Shown here: positions 1 through 11,605 of the stretch, one piece after another
Layout: every line of letters begins with the position of its first letter
How positions within the stretch are numbered: position 1 is the stretch's first letter
Source of the DNA: Salticus scenicus
Lineage: Eukaryota > Arthropoda > Arachnida > Araneae > Salticidae
Length of the DNA stretch: 64,000 nucleotides
NCBI GenBank assembly: GCA_963930645.1
Contig: OZ005662.1
Location: 103,462,436 to 103,526,435 of the forward strand
Direction of reading: 5' to 3'
Translations under genes and position numbers: made by a program
The notes under the pieces: generated by a model
Database searches by the model: none
The model's input: only the letters and a program-made list of their open reading frames with translations
What the model was told of the DNA's origin: nothing

Positions 1-1408
1 AATCTTTCTAATAAAAAATTTCTTGAAAATTAAAGGTGCTAATTTTTTTATTTACCTTATTTATTTTTGTACATATTTGTGATCAGCTATGAGTTTAATA
101 GCCATTTTTCAAATTAGTTTCGCCATTTTCCAAATAGAAAAATATGTATTAGATCTTAAAAGACAGTTTGATAATCCAATATTAGTAATAATAATAATAA
201 TAATCCGGAACATAACAATATTGGTAACATTATCAACTATATTTTCTCAATATAGGAACTTTTTACAGGTGTTCAGCAGATGTTAAATTAGTATGATATT
301 CAGTAATTTGAAGTTGTAGATAAATAACTTTAAAATTTTCTCCATAACCTCGTTAAAAATGAAGAATAATTCTTAACCCATTTAAACGTAAGAAATTTAA
401 AATAAAGGTTACTATTCAGAAATTATGATAATAAATCTTCCTCGAAAATCAACATCTTTTGCAAATATTTCTTATTCGGATTAGTTTAAAAATTGTTTAA
501 CTATATTAATATATATATATATATATATATATTCCAAATAATTTTCTATTTCTCACTTGTAATTTTCTATTTCTCACTTGTACTAAAAACATAAAATATT
601 TTTAAATATTTACCATACTTCCTTACAATTTATGTATTTTATTCAATATTTTGCTTTGAAAATAGGTAACATTAAATTACGCGGAATTTCCGCATTTTAA
701 GCATAAATTTTATCCTTAAAATGTTATCTAACATTAGTTTGGCCGAACTGTAGAAGTTAGTCTTTTGAGACTTATCTCTTATGTTTTATTACAGGTCTAA
801 TGACATACTATAAATCTGGGTTTGACACTAACAAAGATCTTTAAAGAAATTCCCCTTAAGCTGTTGAAAGAGATAAAAGTACCCGACTCATATTTTCGAC
901 AATATATGATCTGAATGACAAAAAATTAAAAATACGCCACCATGTTTGTCAAGACATGAATATTTCTTCGCATACTTTTATCCTATTAATCATAATAAAG
1001 ATAAATGCAGGAAGTTTTTTTTGTTATGAATACAGAAGATTATTTTTATTATAAGTTAAATGCGTTTCATAAGAAAATTTAACATATCTATAGAGATATT
1101 TTCTTCAACCCATTATTTTCAAAATATTTTTATTCATTATTAATTAGTCATAGATTTAATGATAAGTAAAATATTTTATAAAATATTCTGTATTCATGGC
1201 AGAATTTTCTTTTTATTTATTTTACTTGGCATGATTGCTTAACCAATATTTCACCATCGTCCTAAAAATAGGACACCACGCATAAGTGGTATTTATATTA
1301 ATTCTTTTGAATATTTTAATTCAAATTAAAGGCGATATATTATTTAATATTATTTAAAATTATTACACATAAATATATATATGTCTTTGTCGTTTGTTTA
1401 AAGAAACG

Positions 1409-1447
<39 letters not shown>

Positions 1448-1999
1448 AAAATGACGATTCTTGAAACTTTATTCATAACATTTGCAACACATCATTACTT
1501 AAGGTTTTACGTTCAAGAATAACGGACATATCAATTTATTGGGGCAATATTCTACACTTTTGTACTGGTAAAGCATTTATATAAAAATATATCTAGAGGG
1601 ATTGTCTGTTTTCCTTATATATTCGGCTGTTCTAAACCATTGTCCTATTTTTTAGGACAGCCTGTACCAATTAAGCTAATGAAAGGTTGGTAATTGTTTT
1701 TTGATTTTGTGTGTGTACATAGGCTTAAAGAAAAATATATTTAAGATTTTATGAATGAAAAGAAATATTTTTTCAATTCTTGGTACGATATGGGTTAAAA
1801 TGAATAAATTAGTCGATTTTACCTTATTTATTATCCGTATTCAACGTATAATTATATAACAAAAATCTGGGTTTGACATTCCTTTAATTTATTAAGTAGC
1901 AGGTCTCTTGAAAGATTTATTCATTTTCCTCGTTTTCTAAAATCATTGCACTCATGAAAGCATATTCAAAACGTTCAGAGCTATTATGTTAAGATATAT

Positions 2000-2030
<31 letters not shown>
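1..2030. other. AT-rich sequence without a gene
   Basis: No coding region is supported. It holds short TA microsatellites (about 509-532, 1413-1443 and 1994-2031). A 15-base phrase, AATCTGGGTTTGACA, occurs near 813 and again near 1864. Two palindromes built on GTCCTAAAAATAGGAC lie near 1260 and 1645. Bases about 40-130 resemble, in inverted orientation, bases about 5085-5180. Confidence 0.6.
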
Positions 2031-2032
<2 letters not shown>

Positions 2033-3457
2033 CACTGATGGAAAAAAAATCCCAACACCAAGAAAGAGTTATTGTACAGTAATGAAATTTCAGCAATACA
2101 TTTGTCTAGGTAACATATTTAATTGATTAAAGTTTCAAGATCACAGGTAGAGCAATTGGCGAGAAGAGCCATTTCAAATGTGAAATGTTGGTACATTAGT
2201 AACCGGTGTAACCGCCAGAATTTTGAATGCAAGCATGCAAACGTGCATGCATTGTGTCGTACAGGTGTCGTTATCAGTTTGTGGGATGGAGTTATATGCC
2301 TGTTGCACTTGGGCGGTCAATGCAGGGACGGTTAATGCTGGTTGTGGATGACGCTGCGGTTGTCGTCCAATGATGTCCCATAAGTGCTCGATTGGAGAAA
2401 GATCTGGTGATCTAGCAGACCAAGGCAACATGTCGACACTCTGTAGAGCATGTTGGGTTACAACAGCGGTATGAGGGCGAGCGTTATCCTGTTAGAAATC
2501 ACGCCCTTGAATGCTGTTCAGGAATGGCAGCACAACAGGGTGTATCACTAGACTGACGTACAAATTTGCAGTCAGGGTGCGTGGGATAACCACGAGAGTG
2601 CTCCTGCTGTCATACGAAATTGCTCCCCAAACCATAACTCCAGGAGTAGGCCCTGTGTGTCTAGGCGACAGACAGGTCGCTAGCAGGCGTTCACCTGGCC
2701 TCCTTCTAACCAACACACGGCTATCACTGCGACCAAGGCAGAACCGGCTTTCATCAGAAAACACAACAGATCTCCACTCCGTCCTACAATGAGCTCTAGC
2801 TTGACACCACTCACGTCGCAAACGGCAGTGGTTTGGAGTCAGTGGAATGCACGCTACAGGGCGTCTGGCTCGGAGCTGTCCTTGAAGTAACCGATTTGTA
2901 ACAGTTCGTTGTGACACTGTGGTGCCAACTGCAGCTCAAATTTCAGCTGCAGACGCAGTACGATTAGCCACAGCCATACGCCGAACACGGCGGTCTTCCC
3001 TCTCAGTAGTGCCACGTGGCCGCCCGGAACCCGGTCTTCTTGAGGCAGTACCTTCCCTTGACCACTGCTGCCATCACTCATGCACAGTGGATACATTCCT
3101 GCCAAGTCTTTCTGCAATAACGCGGAAAGAAAACCCACCTTCTCGTAGCACTACTACATGACCTCTTTCAAACTCATTGAGCTGTTGATAATGGCTTCTT
3201 CGTCTTCTTAGAGGCATCCTTGACTAACATTAACCCACTATGTCAAATCTCAACTCTAAATAACGATCACGAACCTTACAGCGCTTATTTAAAGCAAACC
3301 TCATTTGCATGTTCATAGTGTCGCTACTAGCGCCACACTTATGCGCGTAGCTCGAAATCTGAATCGACGTCATCTTTCAGGTGTATAAACACGCCTACCA
3401 AATTTCGTTTATCTAGCACAGCTCCTTCCTGGTGTTGGGATTTTTTTTTCATCAGTG
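2033..3457 (-). mobile_element. Tc1-like DNA transposon, full length, inactive
   Basis: A 1425-bp element with 28-bp terminal inverted repeats: CACTGATG, an A-run, then TCCCAACACCA, with one mismatch between ends. It is flanked by TA at 2031-2032 and 3458-3459, the Tc1/mariner target duplication. One transposase frame fills the minus strand. Both ends and the TA duplication are intact, so the copy is complete, but the transposase is broken and the element cannot encode its own mobility. Confidence 0.93.
2196..3217 (-). pseudogene. Tc1-family transposase pseudogene
   Basis: The frame opens with MPLRRRRSHYQQLNEFERGH at 3217 and stays in register for almost the whole length of a normal Tc1 transposase (about 340 residues). 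It runs through a helix-turn-helix N-terminus, a GRP-like linker (RRPGSGRP), a DDE catalytic region with VFSDESRF, then QDNARPHTA, then SPDLSPIEHLWD. The family uses these acidic residues to cut and join DNA at TA sites. Three in-frame stops are visible: TGA at 3074-3076 (codon 48), TGA at 2936-2938 (codon 94) and TAA at 2492-2494 (just before QDNARPHTA). Near 2270-2274 one base appears lost. After that shift the C-terminus reads GGYTGY and ends at TAA 2196-2198. So little decay suggests a fairly recent insertion, which is inference. Confidence 0.9.
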
Positions 3458-3459
3458 TA

Positions 3460-4789
3460 TATATTGAAAACCTTTTCAAACATTGAAGAGATGAAAACAA
3501 GAAACATTAAATAAGATGAAACAGAAAAAATACAAAAAAATATTACGAATATCAAGCAACCTTAAATTGAAACATGCAAATTCATTACATTTTCAAGAGT
3601 ATAGAATGAATATTGCTTGTAAAATAGGTGTTATTTCTGTCTTGTTCTATGCAAATTGCTGAACATTTACAACAAGCTATACCCAACAAAAAAACCCACA
3701 CACAAAAAAAAGTTTAAACTGAAAGAATAATATGTGAAAAACCAAATTAGAATGAAACTTATTTAAATTCAAGCAGCAATTTCAAAATTATTAATTGAAA
3801 TACGAATAATAATAGTTAAATGAAATGCTAGTAATAATTAATAAAACTAAAGTTTAACATACATTACACATGAAAAACTGGTATAAGTAGCTTGATCACT
3901 AAACAAACATGTGGCTGTATACACTTAAATTCCCAGTTAATTTTGGAATCGTATTAAGTTACTGAACGATTAATTTAGTTTTGGAATTGTATTTGTCATC
4001 TGAACGATAAAGTTGAGTGAACTGTTTGATTTTTAATAACTAACCTAAAAGAAATAATTTAAAATTAAATTTTGATTAAAAATTGAGATTAATTTGATTT
4101 ACGAAAATTCGGAAACTCTGAAGTGTCATTTTGTTGAAACATAAAATCAAACTAGTGTGTTAGGAGCGCCATCTTTTGAAGTGTAAAATGTATAGGAATA
4201 AATTAACAAAGGAATAAAATAAAATAAAACCCCTAAAAACACAGACATCTTCATCAGAGAGCCCCCCTCCGTGTAAGGGTGAAACAGAAGTTTCTGAAAG
4301 GATATAGTAGCAATTTTGCTAATAATTATCCTTATCCCCGAAATTCTCACTAAACAGAAAACCACCATTAACTGAAAAAAAATCTGACATATATAATGTA
4401 AAAAAGTCTAAAAAAAGCATAAAGATACATCAAACTAATTTATTTAAAAAATACAATAATATAAATAATTACAGAAATTTATCTTTTAACCCTACCCGGA
4501 GGGGCGTCCCTGGTGAAGACTTCTGTTTTTTTTTTTTTTTTTTTTTGGGGGGGGGGGGTACTTTAATTCATTCCTTTGTTAATTTATTCCTGTATTTAAG
4601 TTTTGCATTTCCTTTTGCAGATATTTGTCGCATTGGTTTGTAGTTTCTCTGCTGGTTTCTCTAATCTCTAAACTTTTATTTTAATATATCATATACATAT
4701 TCGTTTTTCTATATATATATATATATATATATACAAGGAAATCCACAAAATTGCAGTTTTATCATTATTATATATTATTTACAAAATTC

Positions 4790-4821
<32 letters not shown>

Positions 4822-4823
4822 GT

Positions 4824-4900
<77 letters not shown>

Positions 4901-5870
4901 AGGAAATCCACATAATTGCAGTTTTATCATTACTAATTTTTTCCTGTAGCATGTATCAAATGCTCAAACTGAATCAATTTAATTTGAAATTCAAGTACTA
5001 AATACCAAGAAAAATACATTTTTCTATTTAACCCATTAATGTTTAATACTTAATTTATTTAAAAAATTACTAAACTAATTTTAAAAATGGCTTTTAGCCA
5101 CATAGCTGATCACAAATATTTAAAAAATAAAAAAAATAGCATTGCCATTTTTCGAGAAATTTTTGGTTTGAAACATCTATATGTTAAACGTTTTAAATTC
5201 AAATAGTATTTAATTTAATAAATAAAACACTTTGTAACTAAACATTATCGACTACAAAAACTCGTAAAAGTTGTTTCAGGTGAAAATAATTGTCCAGCTC
5301 TTCATTAAATGAAAAAAAAAAAAAATACTAGACATGAGTGCATCATCAAACCATCAATTCGAACTCGCGCCCACTAAGAAACTGCAAGTGACTTATGCAT
5401 TTAGCTTCCTTTGAAGCATTTTTTGTTAAATTTTGGAATAGTGCTACTATCTATACTGAATAGAAAAGGAACAGAAGTTTAAAAACTGATTAAAAAAAAG
5501 GGGGAAATGTTAAAAAAACTGCTACAATAAAATTTTTAAATGTCAAATGCTTGGTTTCGCTGCGAAACCAATGAACGTTAAATAATAATAGTTATTTTAC
5601 TATAATTTCATTCAAAGAGGCTTAATCAGGTTATAAAATGTTCATCTGCTGCATTTCTAAGCTGGCTTTGGCTTTAAAGTAGCTCATTTTCCTTTAAAAC
5701 ACCGTTAAAATGCTTTACCAGGAGAGGTAATAGCCTTGGCAATGAATTTGGTGATTTTATCGCTTCTTGGCGACCATGGCAAGAAAATCCTGATTATCAA
5801 TATATTGAATATCTAAGCTATAACTCGATTATTCTGCGAAATACTGCAAAATTCTGAATTGATAGGAGGC
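3460..5870. other. AT-rich sequence with simple repeats
   Basis: No gene is seen. It holds a T22-G10 run at about 4529-4559. A 45-base phrase, starting AAGGAAATCCACA and continuing ATTGCAGTTTTATCATTA, occurs twice (about 4735-4780 and 4900-4945) on either side of an (AAT)n/(TA)n tract at 4790-4897. A small perfect hairpin, TTGGTTTCG-ctg-CGAAACCAA, lies near 5551-5571. Confidence 0.6.
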
Positions 5871-5874
5871 TATA

Positions 5875-6460
5875 CAGGGTGTTTAAAAACTCATTAGCAA
5901 AAATTTAAGGGGTGGTAGAAAACATCTAAACAAGTCATTTTCACCACACAATGCATGGGCGGGGAGCAAGCGGTGACCGCTAGAGGGCTCTGTAATGGAA
6001 AGTATAAAGTACGCGTTTTCTTACACATCGTCATTTCTACCGTGGTTTTCAGCGGGCATGGCGACATACGGTAATCAGGAAAAGGCAGGCATACATTTTA
6101 TGTATGGTCTGGCAAATGGAATGCTCTGGAAGCTGCAAGACTGTACAGGCAGCGTTTCCCGAGAAGACACGTGCCAGACTGAAAAATACCACTACAGTCT
6201 TGCGGCTTCCAAAGCAACCCTATTCGCCAGACCATACATAAAATGCATGTCCGTCTTTTCCTGGTTGCTGTATGTCGCCATGCCTGCTGAAATCCTCCGT
6301 AGAAATAACGATGTGTAAGAAAACGCGTGCTTTATTCTTTCCATTACAACGCCCTCCAGCGGTCATCGCTTGCTCTCCGCCCATGCATTGTATCGTGAAA
6401 TGGCTTGTTTAGATGTTTTCTACCACCCCTTAAATTTTTGCCCATGAGTTTTGAAACACC
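5875..6460. mobile_element. Foldback (palindromic) DNA element
   Basis: Two arms of roughly 270-280 bp are near-perfect inverted copies meeting near 6170. Both carry AATTTAAGGGGTGGTAGAAA near the outside and CATGGCGACATAC nearer the centre. The left end is TA-CAGGGTGTTTAAAAACTC; the right end has lost its last few bases. The terminus resembles those at 36026 and 24890, so it probably belongs to the same DDE transposon superfamily. It is non-autonomous. Confidence 0.8.
6058..6181 (+). pseudogene. Helix-turn-helix (DUF4817-like) transposase fragment
   Basis: Within the left arm the frame begins MATYGNQEKAGIHFMYGLAN. After one missing base it continues as LEAARLYRQRFPRRHVPD. The pattern EKAxxxFMYGLANGN..AARLYRQRFP matches the N-terminal helix-turn-helix called DUF4817, found on many arthropod DDE transposases, where it binds DNA. 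No catalytic part follows; the sequence turns into the opposite arm, which carries a second degraded copy on the minus strand. It is a non-functional remnant. The assignment rests on motif resemblance only. Confidence 0.6.
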
Positions 6461-6465
6461 AAAGG

Positions 6466-6760
6466 TATCGCGTTTTCGATCATTCAGTTAGTTGTCGGGA
6501 AAATATTGCTGTATAAAGAGCACTGATTGACCAAGCCTCTGCTAGCGAATGTAGCTGATATGCTGTGCGTTATGCTTATAGTTTATGCTGTGATTTTTGT
6601 GTAGTCGGTTGTAATTTAAGCTGTGCTTTCTGGTGAAATTGTGCTAATAACTGTTTGACTGACGTGTAATCTCCTATAATATTTTGTGAATAACCTTTGA
6701 AGCCTTTCCAATACATGTTAATCCATTCACCGATAATACACGAACCACGTCTACGCAATA

Positions 6761-6828
<68 letters not shown>

Positions 6829-7964
6829 ATGTATACGTATAGTATTGCATACTCGTGTATATAGTATTAATACGCACTTAGTGTGTGTGTGTGTATGCAT
6901 ATTACATTTCAGTGTAAATTATGCATATCAAGCATAACATAAACATCTTTTAAATTCTCTAATTTTATTAAAACTTTATTTAAAGCTGATTTACAAAACT
7001 AAATATTTCTCTACGTATAAACCTTTTACACATTAAATAGTTTTCTTTCATCTTTAAATTTCCACATTCTTGCGTAATCAATATAGCAGAACTTTCAACG
7101 TCTTAAATCTGGAAAGATTAATCCACTTACCTTAAAAATTTACTGATAAGCTTACATAATACGTCGGAATATTTATCAGTATACAGTACATGAAGAAAAT
7201 ATAAAATTATTCGTTTCAAAAAATACATTCTGATCAATAACTCTTTATGTTTAAAACAAATTTGCCATAAACTATAAATTCTTTATAAAGTATTCTTAGA
7301 ATATATAATTAAGTAATATAAATTTCTGTAAAGAGTTTATTCACCCGTTCATGTTGCTGCTATACATGTACACATTTAAATATATATATATTATTATACA
7401 GAAGTTTGTATAGGAGACATACAATTTTTAATATTGATTCCTTTTCCCTGATTTAAATTCATAAAAGTTCTATTTATATGAGATAAAAATTAAACATTAT
7501 AAAAATTTTTAATAAATATATCTCCAGATGCAATTTAGAATTAAGTCCTATAGCTTAGCCGTAGTTTTTACTAAAAATAAAAACTGTATTCTTAAGTACT
7601 ATGAGTGAGGTAAAGTATTCATTCATAAAATCGAATTTTGTTTTTTTTACGATAAAGTTATTTTATATTCTAAGCAGTGATTTTTTTTTCTTTTGTATTT
7701 TATTTCTATTACGAAAATTTGCACTGGAGTAAACAATTAATAGAGTCTGCGTTAAAAATATTTATTTAATACTCATATTTGTACCATATGTTTTAATAAT
7801 TAATTAGAAAAATGGTTAACTGAAAATGTAAAGAAATATATATATATATATATATTTCTTTTTTATTTACACTATAAAGAGTATTAAGTGTGTATAGATT
7901 AAATATATTAAATATTAGATATATAAGCAAGATTTAGTTTCAGATAAAAGAAAATTTAAATATA

Positions 7965-7999
<35 letters not shown>

Positions 8000-8395
8000 A
8001 AATTTTCAAATAAAATATGATATTATAAATATTTATTTATATTGATTAAGTATGTTGTTAATTAAGAATTACTGAAAAAAGAGCAAGTCTGTATTAAAAA
8101 GACCTGTCCTATATTTTAACATAGCATATAGAATAAATGAAATAATGATATATATTTCTTTTTTTGTGATAATTACTAACGGTTCGTGAAAAAAAAAATA
8201 ATAAAATAAAGGGAATAAATAAGTACATAGATCATCACAAAAACATACCGAATATATAAATATATTTAAAAGATATATTAATAGGAAAATTGTTATATAT
8301 TACTGCTTTCAATTTGCTTTATATGATTCGTTACTCTAAACCTTTCTTTTAAATGTTCAAAATAAGTTAAGTAGTATTAAATTTTCTTATAAAAT

Positions 8396-8431
<36 letters not shown>

Positions 8432-8600
8432 TATGATAAGTTACCTAAATACTTAGCAATGAGCTGTCCTTGATATGCTTAGCAAATGATATTTACACAT
8501 GAATGTATTTATAAATTTATTATTTCTTTCCTGTTTATCCCTTATACCAGTTTTTATCATTTAAAATTGGTTCACAGAATTTTTTGAAATTATTAACATC
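6466..8600. other. AT-rich sequence with TA microsatellites
   Basis: No gene or RNA is seen. A (TA)n tract of about 55 bases lies at 6762-6816, with shorter ones near 7380, 7840, 7971-7995 and 8400-8427. Confidence 0.6.
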
Positions 8601-8610
8601 ATATTTTGCG

Positions 8611-8782
8611 CAGGGGTGCAAGAGTTTCAGTCTCGAAATAAAAGACTGTCACCAGCACTCGTTATCAATAATTTCTATTATGCTCAATCGCAATTTATCA
8701 AAGCATAAATATGATAAAAATTATTGATAAAAATGCACTTGTGTAAGTTTTCCGTCCTGAGACGGAAACTCTTGCATCACTG
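8611..8782. mobile_element. hAT-type MITE
   Basis: A 172-bp nearly palindromic element with ends CAGGGGTGCAAGAGTTTC and, inverted, CAGTGATGCAAGAGTTTC. It is flanked by the identical 8-base duplication ATTTTGCG (8603-8610 and 8783-8790). An 8-bp duplication with CAG termini is the hAT signature. It has no coding capacity. Confidence 0.9.
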
Positions 8783-9068
8783 ATTTTGCGTTATAATTTC
8801 TACGCCATAATGTTTTGAAAATACAAATGGTTAAAAAAGGAATCACACTTATTTTATTTAACTATATATTATATCATAAGTGGTTAAATACACTAAAAAA
8901 TGCTTTGTTGAATTATATATTTAAAAAAAAAAGTGTTTCTTTTCCAATAGAAATTTTGTTCAAAATATACTCACAGATCAATGAATTAGAAGCCTGTGAG
9001 AGTTTCTACAAATAATCGCTTGAGGCTTAAACATGCAAAAGCTATCATAGTGTGCGGAATATTCTGTT

Positions 9069-9356
9069 AGTATGGGAGTTGTCCTCTGGTGTTACTTTAG
9101 GGCAAACCAAAATCCATGCGATAACTGAACATATCAAGAACCAAATAAAGTACAGCCTGGAATGTTGCATTTTTATTCCAAAGGTGACGGATACTTCATA
9201 AAAGAGAATACAACAATGCATCGGGCCAGAGCCTTTCGAGATTGGTTCGTTGAATATCAGTCATACATACAACAACTACACTAGCCGCACAAAATCCCGG
9301 ATCTTTATCCAATAGAAAATGTTTGGGGCATGTTTGATAGGCGCACCCGACAGTAA
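9069..9356 (+). pseudogene. Tc1-like transposase relic (C-terminal half)
   Basis: One frame of 96 codons reads through SMGVVLWCYFR, GDGYFIKENTTMHRARAF and DLYPIENVWGMFDRRTRQ. The last matches the Tc1 motif around the third catalytic acidic residue (SPDLxPIExxW), and the middle one the QDNAxxHRAR region. Stops occur inside (TGA after PCDN, TAG before PHKIPDLYP), and the N-terminal DNA-binding half is missing. No terminal repeats were found, so this is an old fragment rather than a complete element. It is clearly different from the 2-3 kb copy. Confidence 0.8.
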
Positions 9357-9359
9357 TAC

Positions 9360-10120
9360 CTTCTTCCATCGCATTTACAGGTTTTTAATCTCTGGACATA
9401 AATGTGTTCTAAAAACTTGGGGAATCGATGCATTCAAGAAGAAGGCTGTTATTTGTGCAAAAAGGAGGTCTAGTAAAATATTTATCTAAAGATTCTAATT
9501 TATTGGCCAGTGTGTGTAACAAAATAAATATAATAATTTGTTTCGCATGTCTGAAAAAAAATTCTAACATATAAATGTTTTTAATTGAATATATATATAT
9601 ATATATACAGTAAAGATAAAAAGGAATGTTAATATAAGCGAATATAAAAAATTTGAAACTTTAGAAATTTGTCGGTTCTATCTTTTGTGTTGTTCTAACA
9701 AAACTGATCTTTTACTTCTAATAAAAATTCAGTTTAAAACAACAAAATAACCTAAAACTCAAACCGTGTTTTGTAGTTTTCATCAAATCCTCTCTTTGAT
9801 TGTACGTTTTTAGGCATCTGTTACTGTTTATTAAACGATATTAACCCAATAAATATTCCAGTAGAAGCAGTAAAATTCAAGCTACTACCTTGGAGGCAAA
9901 ATCAATATAGTCAGTCTTGCTCTTGACTCCAAAGTAGTTCACGTCCTTTCGAAACTTTCAGTGTTTACATTAATTTTATGATGTGGAAAATTTTTAAGTT
10001 TAAATATTGATTGTACACCAGCTTTAATTTAGTACTGTGCAAAAGTAAAATGAATATTTTAAGAATGATATACCATGTGCATACAAGCATAAATAATATC
10101 GTTTGATTGCTAAAAAAAAA
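9360..10120. other. AT-rich sequence, nothing recognised
   Basis: No gene, RNA or repeat end was identified. The first 150 bases may be the decayed tail of the adjoining Tc1 relic. Confidence 0.5.
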
Positions 10121-10380
10121 AGGTGTGCATACTCTCTAAAATATGAAGAGTGAGATCTGACTCTAAAAGAGTGGAATATCACTCTTCGAACAGCCAACCT
10201 CTAAAGAGTGAAAAGTCTCTTTTCGTAGATGTGAGCTTTCTCGCTATTTTATAAGAGTGAGATTATTCCGAGTAATTCAAAGTTCATGACAACTTATTTT
10301 TCCTTAAAAATATCGTATACACCAGACGATATCGTTTCTTTAAATCTTGCGAATCGACTCCTGTTTAATGGTGAAATGTA

Positions 10381-10594
10381 CTGTCGATAACAAAAGTATC
10401 CGAACACTAGCAAAAATTCCTATGTAAAAAAAGTAGAGTTAATACTGTTTTGTTAAATAAATCCTTGTCGAATCATGTTCTTAGACTGACTAAGAACATT
10501 TATTTAACAAGGATTTATTTAAAAAAACAGTATTAACTCTATCTTTTTTATATAGGAATTTTTGCTAGTGTTTGGATACTTTTGTCACCGACTG
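10381..10594. mobile_element. Palindromic Tc1/mariner-type MITE
   Basis: A 214-bp element whose halves are inverted copies meeting at GTTCTTAGACTGACTAAGAAC. Ends read CTGTCGATAACAAAAGTATC and, inverted, CAGTCGGTGACAAAAGTATC, then CGAACAC or CAAACAC. TA flanks both sides (10379-10380 and 10595-10596). It has no coding capacity and probably was moved by a Tc1-like transposase. Confidence 0.88.
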
Positions 10595-10609
10595 TACGCT
10601 GTTTGGATC

Positions 10610-10668
10610 ATTCGGGAATCGAACCCAGGCCGTCCCCATAGCAGGCGAGTATGTCACCACTGCATCAT
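10610..10668 (-). repeat. tRNA-like stretch, probable SINE head
   Basis: On the minus strand a tRNA-like order is seen: CTCGCCTGCTATGGGGAC (anticodon arm-like, imperfectly paired) followed by GGGTTCGATTCCC, a perfect B box/T arm. The acceptor arm is not paired, so a working tRNA is unlikely. It begins 15 bases beyond the neighbouring MITE. It could also be a decayed tRNA pseudogene. Confidence 0.5.
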
Positions 10669-11605
10669 TAAGCAATTACACAAGCTACTTAATTTACATT
10701 AGTAAATCATTCTCAAGCGAAGTTAATCATATTTATAAATTTTAACTTCATTTATCAACAATAAAAAATTACACATTTCTAGCGAAAATTTTAAAATAAG
10801 AATTATTTTAAAAGCAAAATGTATTCTTGAAAACAAATTTTCTAAGACAAACAGTTATTTAAATTAGTTTCGGAGGAAAAAATGTTTCTCGAGTGAACAT
10901 GTTTTAAAAAAGAAAAAAAAAAGTTTAATATTCAGGTATAAAGATACAAGTGTTTTGAAAAACTCGTCTGTTCAGAATTATAAGACTTACTGTTAATTTT
11001 AATTATTAATAAAACATTATAGCCAAATTTTTGATATTTTACATATGTTAGCTGACAATGAATTTAATAAAAATATAAATTACTGTAAATTTTAAGGCGT
11101 TATGCATTAAATATTTGCATTGATAGTAATTTCTCTTATACTTTATATATTTCTAAATAAAACTATTTATTTTTTAATACTAATTTCGATATGTGTCTTA
11201 TTATTTTCGATCATTTACTTTTTCTCGATTTTGTCAATCGTATAAAAAATATTTACTAAATTATATTTTAACATAATTACTTTCCTTTTTTAATCATAAA
11301 AAATCTTCAACAAGTTCTGTTACATGCATGAGATCGTCCAGAAATTCTTCTTAATATTTCATTCTAAATATGGTTAATAGAAGGCGCCAGCGATTTTTCA
11401 CTTTACAAAAAGTTGATCTTGCAATAGATGATGGACTCACTCTTTGTGATAGAGTGACTACACTCTTTCGCGAAAAGTGAGAAATGTCACATTTTCAAGA
11501 GCGACGATAGTGTTTTCTCACCTTTATTGGTGTCAAAATAGTGGTCACTATTTTAAGGAGAGAGATTCTCACTCCAGAAATTTTAGAGAGTATATTCACT
11601 TACTA

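Larger units (their letters stand above)
10122..11605. mobile_element. Candidate element with AGAGTGA-rich inverted ends
   Basis: The left end reads ATACTCTCTAAAATATGAAG followed by AGTGAGA. The right end, inverted, reads ATACTCTCTAAAATTTCTGG followed by AGTGAGA. Both ends continue for about 100 bases with repeated AGAGTG/CACTCT words. The interior is AT-rich, non-coding, and hosts a MITE and a tRNA-like stretch. No clear target duplication was found, so the outer limits are approximate and the superfamily is unassigned. Confidence 0.5.

Noticed and set aside
5995..6318. 107-codon frame in the foldback
   Set aside because: It runs through both arms of a palindrome and is out of frame after the helix-turn-helix fragment, so it is not a gene.
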